DNA of 64,000 nucleotides, taken from Thelonectria olida. Its lineage: Eukaryota > Ascomycota > Sordariomycetes > Hypocreales > Nectriaceae. The notes under the pieces are model-generated. The model saw nothing but the letters and a program-made list of their open reading frames with translations, was not told where the DNA came from and did no database searches. This document shows positions 60,396 to 64,000 of the stretch, piece after piece. The DNA lies in the NCBI GenBank assembly GCA_020736575.1, contig JAGPYM010000006.1, forward strand, positions 1,674,001 through 1,738,000. The letters are read 5' to 3'. The position numbers and the translations under genes are program-made. Positions within the stretch are counted from its first letter, which is position 1, and the number at the start of each line of letters is the position of its first letter.

Positions 60396-61218
60396 CTATA
60401 GGTTGACGTCCTCCTCCAACTCTGGATAGTGTCGCCAAATTCCATCGGAGTAGGCAAATCGTCGTTCGCTGGCGAGATATGCGCTGATGTTGGGCCGTTC
60501 CTTGACAGCTTCATACAGCTTAAAGACGCCGTCGTATTTCCCTGACTCTTTCAGTTTCTTCATGGACTTGGGGAAAGCGTACGAAGTTCCATCGATACAC
60601 TATTCAACACTGTTAGGTCGTATCAACATGAATATTTTGTTTCTGACTCACTTGGAACGCGACCAAGTCGGCATATGTCAATTTGTCGCCATATAGCCAT
60701 GGGACTTCATCATTGCTTGTTTTGGCATCCAAGAGTCTCTGCACATAGCCCAGGAACTTTGGAATGCGCTCCTCAATGAAGGCTTTGGACCTCTTTTTGG
60801 CCTCGGGCTTTTGGTCCTCGTAGTACATACTCACGGCGGTGGGGTGATGAGTATCGTGTAGCTCATTCACGAAGCCGTCCAGGAGAGTAAGGACGATCTG
60901 ATTGAGATGGAAGATGTCGTCGCCCTCCTTGGGCGCGAGGCCCAGCTTGGGAGCGAGGTAGAGAAGGATGTTGGGTAGTTGGTGGATGATGAGCTTGCCG
61001 TGTCTGAGGATAGGCGGGGCGAGTATTGGCGGGTTGGTGCCATCGCCGACATTATCAGCAGCAATGAAGCCTAAGACGTCTTGAACGGCCTGTTTGGGCT
61101 CCTGGGAGTGATCGATGTAGGGAACCCCAGCTTCCTCGAAGAGAAGACGAATGGGCTCGCCTCGGCCAGGAATGTCGGGCCAGTAGATGAGCTCGTACGG
61201 AGGGTCTGGGGATGACAT
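60396..61218 (-). CDS. Glutathione S-transferase
   Basis: Conjugates glutathione to electrophiles in the cytosol. Two exons, 61218-60652 and 60599-60396, give 256 residues; the 52-bp intron (GTGAGT, AATAG) is phase 0. The N-terminal thioredoxin-like domain has ELIYWPDIPGRGEPIRLLFE, close to the sigma/alpha type where a Tyr near residue 10 activates glutathione; here YELIYW supplies it. ILRHGKLIIHQLPNILLYLA contains the cis-Pro region, though the usual Q-S pair is HQL. The C-terminal helical domain has VNELHDTHHPTAVSMYYEDQ, WLYGDKLTYADLVAFQ across the splice site, and FKLYEAVKERPNISAYLASE. Length is slightly above the usual 210-230. Divergent from the amidohydrolase gene, 565 bp apart. Confidence 0.92.
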
Positions 61219-61783
61219 GTTGGCGTAGGGGGTGTCTAGTGAGGTATTGGTCGAAGTGAAGATGATTATCGCGAGATGATGAGAGGGCTGTGGTTCAATC
61301 GTGAGATGAGCTATCGAGGTGGGGTTGCTAACACCCCGCCTTATGTTGACAGGAGGGCGTGAATATCAATTCCTAACAGGGCAATATGCATAGGGCGGCT
61401 AATAATACTGCACAGTACACAGCCCCTTGCATAACTGTCCGGTGCGATTTATCTGTTAGGTTCTCAATTGATACACCACCAGAACTGCATCTCCAAGTAC
61501 GAGCTGGGTCGATCAACATGACGGGCTTCCTCGCCCTTGAAGTTAGTGAGGCAAGTCTAGCGGCCCCGCGCCGTCTTTAGTGGCTGCCTGCCCCGGGCAA
61601 GAACGTCGCCATAGTGGGGCTTGATTGGCATCCTATGGCGGCCCACCAACGTCATGGGACCGTCCCGAGACAATCGCAGGGAGCTGGAGCTCTTATCAGT
61701 AGAGAGCTCCCGGCCATCCGCCAACTGCCCATCTCTCCATCTTCATCCCTCTTCCATCCCCGCTGTTCCTCCTCACGGCAACA
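61219..61783. other. Divergent promoter of the GST and amidohydrolase genes
   Basis: 565 bp; no gene recognised. The region just before 61784 is CT-rich (CATCTTCATCCCTCTTCC), a typical fungal leader. Confidence 0.55.
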
Positions 61784-64000
61784 ATGGATGAAAAGGCTGG
61801 GCTTCCGCCCTACAGCGCCACCTCGCTACCTCAGCCGGTCGCTGCCACTCATGGCAACTACTTCCGAGCCCGGCGAAGCCTGCGCCGATCAAAAGCACTG
61901 CGGCTATTTGCCCTGGCCTGTCTGGCCTTCATTGCCTTTTCCCAGTGGACGCAGATGCGACCAACCCCCGAGCCTCAGCTCAAACTGTCCCTGCTAAAGC
62001 TTAACAAAGACCTGGCGACGTGCAAAAAGCTCCGCGCGAAACCCCAAGATCCAAAGGGCCTCGGTCGTGACAAGAACGCTCGATACATTGGCGGCGGCAA
62101 ACCCACTTTGATCAAGAATGCTACCGTCTGGATTGGCGAGCCCATCAAGGGCACCAGCGAGGAAGATGCACGAGCTGGAAAAGGTTGGGAGTGGGTTTCG
62201 GGAGACGTCTTCCTCGAGCATGGCCTCATAAAGAGGGTAGAGACCAGCATTCTGGCAAGCTCTCTTAGCGACGATACTGTCGTCTATGATGCTCGCGGAC
62301 GTCAATTGACCAGTGGCATTATCGATATGCACAGCCATGCCGGCGTCTATCCGTTACCATCCCTCGAGGGCAACGCCGACGGAAACGAAATGTCCGACAA
62401 CATCACCCCTTGGGCTCGCGCCATCGATGCATTTTACCCATTTGACACCCAGATCCGTGTCATCAAGTCTGGTGGCGTAACCACTTCTCTTGTGCTACCT
62501 GGATCTGGCAACAATATTGGTGGAGAAGCCTATCTCATCAAACACGCAGTGGGCAAACCCGATGGTCGAAAGGAAATCAGTGCCGAGGACATTCTCGCAG
62601 ACCCAGAGCGCAATTGGCGGTACATGAAGATGGCATGCGGCGAGAACGCGAAACGCGTGCATGGAGGAGTCGGAAAGTTGCCGTTCAGTCGTATGGGCGA
62701 GAGCTACGACTTTCGACACGCCTTTGAGCAGGCCCGCGAGCTGATTCAGAAGCAAGATGACTGGTGTCACAAAGCCGAGACTCTTGGTGTTGAGTCCTTA
62801 GACGAGTATCTACCCCAGCCGATCGCTTGGGAGGCTTTGGGCGCTGCTCTCCGTGGCCAAGTTCACATCAACACGCACTGCTACACAGTCCCTGACCTTG
62901 AGGCCATGGTTGACCATACCAATGAGTTCGAGTTCCCCATCCGAGCCTTCCATCATGCTCATCAGACATATCTAGTACCAGAGGTAAGGGTATATGAAAT
63001 GCTCAACAAACTCCCCGATTAACAGCTGGTCAGATTCTCAAGAGAACTTGGGGTGGCCGCCCACCCGCCTCGGCCCTTTTTGCCGATAACATGTGGTACA
63101 AGACAGAGGCGTATATTGGTTCCGAGTATGCCGGCAAAATCCTTTACGAAAACAACCTCACGACTGTCTATGTCAGCGACAATCCGGTCCTTAATGCTCA
63201 ACACGTCCTCTTTGAGGCGGCAAAGGCGTACCACTACGGTCTGCCCTATCACGCAGCCCTCTCTGGCGTGACTTCTGCCTCGGCGGAATTGCTAGGCATG
63301 GGCAACAGACTGGGCAAGGTTAAGCCTGGATTTGATGCTGATGTAGTTGTCTGGGACAGCGATCCGTTGAGTGTAGGAGCGACTCCTCTTCAGGTTTGGA
63401 TCGACGGCACACCTCAGTTCGAGGATCCAGTCGAGCTCTCAAAGCCTCTACAGGCCCCCACCACACCCGATTTGTCTCTCGGTGAGGATGTAGAAGAACC
63501 TGTTTTGGTGGGAGATACTTTCTTCACCGGAGTCACGAAAATTCTACTCTCTGACGAGGAAAAGTATGAAGCAGGTGTACAACCGTTCAATGTGGTCATA
63601 TCCAGTGGGAAAATCGCTTGCGTTGGTCCCTGTGAAGCCGAGTTCAAGCAAGCAACTGCCTCCAACGCCAAGATTGTCAATCTCAAGAACGGATATCTCT
63701 TCCATGCCTACACTGGTGTGGCTGGTACACTTGGGTTGAACGCCATCGACGCCGAATCTTCAACTGATAATGGTGGCAACGTCCGTGTTTTCTCCCGTGC
63801 TGTTGATGGACTTATGCTCGACACCAAGAAGCTTCATGTTGCACACAAATACGGAGTCACTCGAGCGATTTCAGCGCCAACCTTTACGGGAGGGGCGACG
63901 CATTTCGGTACCAGCGTGGGCTTTCTGACATCGGCTTTGACGAGCCTTGAGGAGGGCGCTGTTTTTGCGTCGGATCTCGCAGTGCACTACACGCTAGATG
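61784..64000 (+). CDS. Membrane-anchored amidohydrolase (5' part; runs off the right edge)
   Basis: Metal-dependent hydrolase of the amidohydrolase superfamily, substrate unknown. Two exons are visible, 61784-62983 and 63034-64000+; the 50-bp intron (GTAAGG, GTCAG) is phase 0. At least 722 residues. A short cytosolic tail precedes one hydrophobic anchor at about 40-58 (ALRLFALACLAFIAFSQW), giving type II topology, so the catalytic part is outside or lumenal. Metal motif 1 is GIIDMHSHAGVYP; FHHAHQTYLVPE supplies another His pair and VYVSDNP the late Asp. After the barrel, SAELLGMGNRLGKVKPGFDA and DVVVWDSDPLS form the composite beta-sandwich signature of the superfamily. A second half with similar features (VISSGKIACVGPC, NGYLFHAYTGVAG) begins near 63590, suggesting a duplicated or composite domain. 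The start at 61784 follows an AACA context. Confidence 0.88.

Noticed and set aside
1..64000. Transposon or virus-derived element
   Set aside because: No reverse transcriptase, transposase or integrase motifs and no long terminal or inverted repeats were recognised by eye; short or heavily mutated remnants could still be missed.

Overview
The window looks like nuclear DNA of a filamentous ascomycete, most likely a sordariomycete (Hypocreales is my best guess). The evidence is short spliceosomal introns (mostly 45-70 bp, with GTRNGT donors, CTAAC/CTGAC-like branch sites and YAG acceptors), monocistronic genes on both strands, CACC/CACA-type start contexts, and a fungal gene set: vacuolar alkaline phosphatase, FEX fluoride exporter, DUF3433 membrane protein, MYND/DUF4470 protein and fungal amidoligase-like sequence. 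Exons were joined by eye, so splice sites are predictions.

Layout. 1-6.1 kb is a tight housekeeping block: the 3' part of an unknown Cys-containing protein, TYR1 (prephenate dehydrogenase), an ATS1/KTI13-like RCC1 protein and RAD9 (checkpoint clamp). 6.9-7.3 kb holds a compact spliced gene for a 42-residue basic microprotein. 8.1-10.1 kb encodes a repeat protein with ΨKxE motifs and a CxxC/CxxC element. 10.4-16.8 kb holds a GH18 chitinase followed by two decayed genes, a nucleotide-sugar dehydrogenase and a chitin-synthase-type GT2, which looks like a dying polysaccharide cluster. 16.8-19.4 kb shows no genes. 19.5-20.3 kb carries a FAR1/WRKY-like DNA-binding protein, 22.8-23.3 kb a small three-exon conserved-looking protein, 24.0-24.7 kb ribosomal protein eL34, and 25.7-26.4 kb an NDUFAF3-like complex I assembly factor.

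28.0-29.9 kb encodes an alpha/beta-hydrolase joined to a dual-specificity phosphatase, interrupted by a frameshift at a C8 run. It converges on PHO8-like alkaline phosphatase (30.4-32.1 kb). After a gene-poor stretch come a CorA-like metal transporter (36.7-38.7 kb), a broken amidoligase gene, DNA ligase IV (LIG4), uracil phosphoribosyltransferase (FUR1, with a likely GC-AG intron), FEX, a six-exon MYND/DUF4470 gene and a 1290-residue DUF3433 protein with 84-bp tandem repeats.

57.9-60.3 kb is a graveyard: a frameshifted gene, a frameshifted Ser/Thr-rich gene and an isolated C-terminal gene fragment. The window ends with a glutathione S-transferase and the first part of a membrane-anchored amidohydrolase that runs off the right edge.

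Functional themes: genome maintenance (RAD9, LIG4), vacuole and ion homeostasis (PHO8, FEX, CorA), primary metabolism (TYR1, FUR1), and a patchwork of eroding accessory genes (polysaccharide synthesis, amidoligase, secreted proteins). The erosion, rather than any intact operon-like unit, is the window's most distinctive feature.
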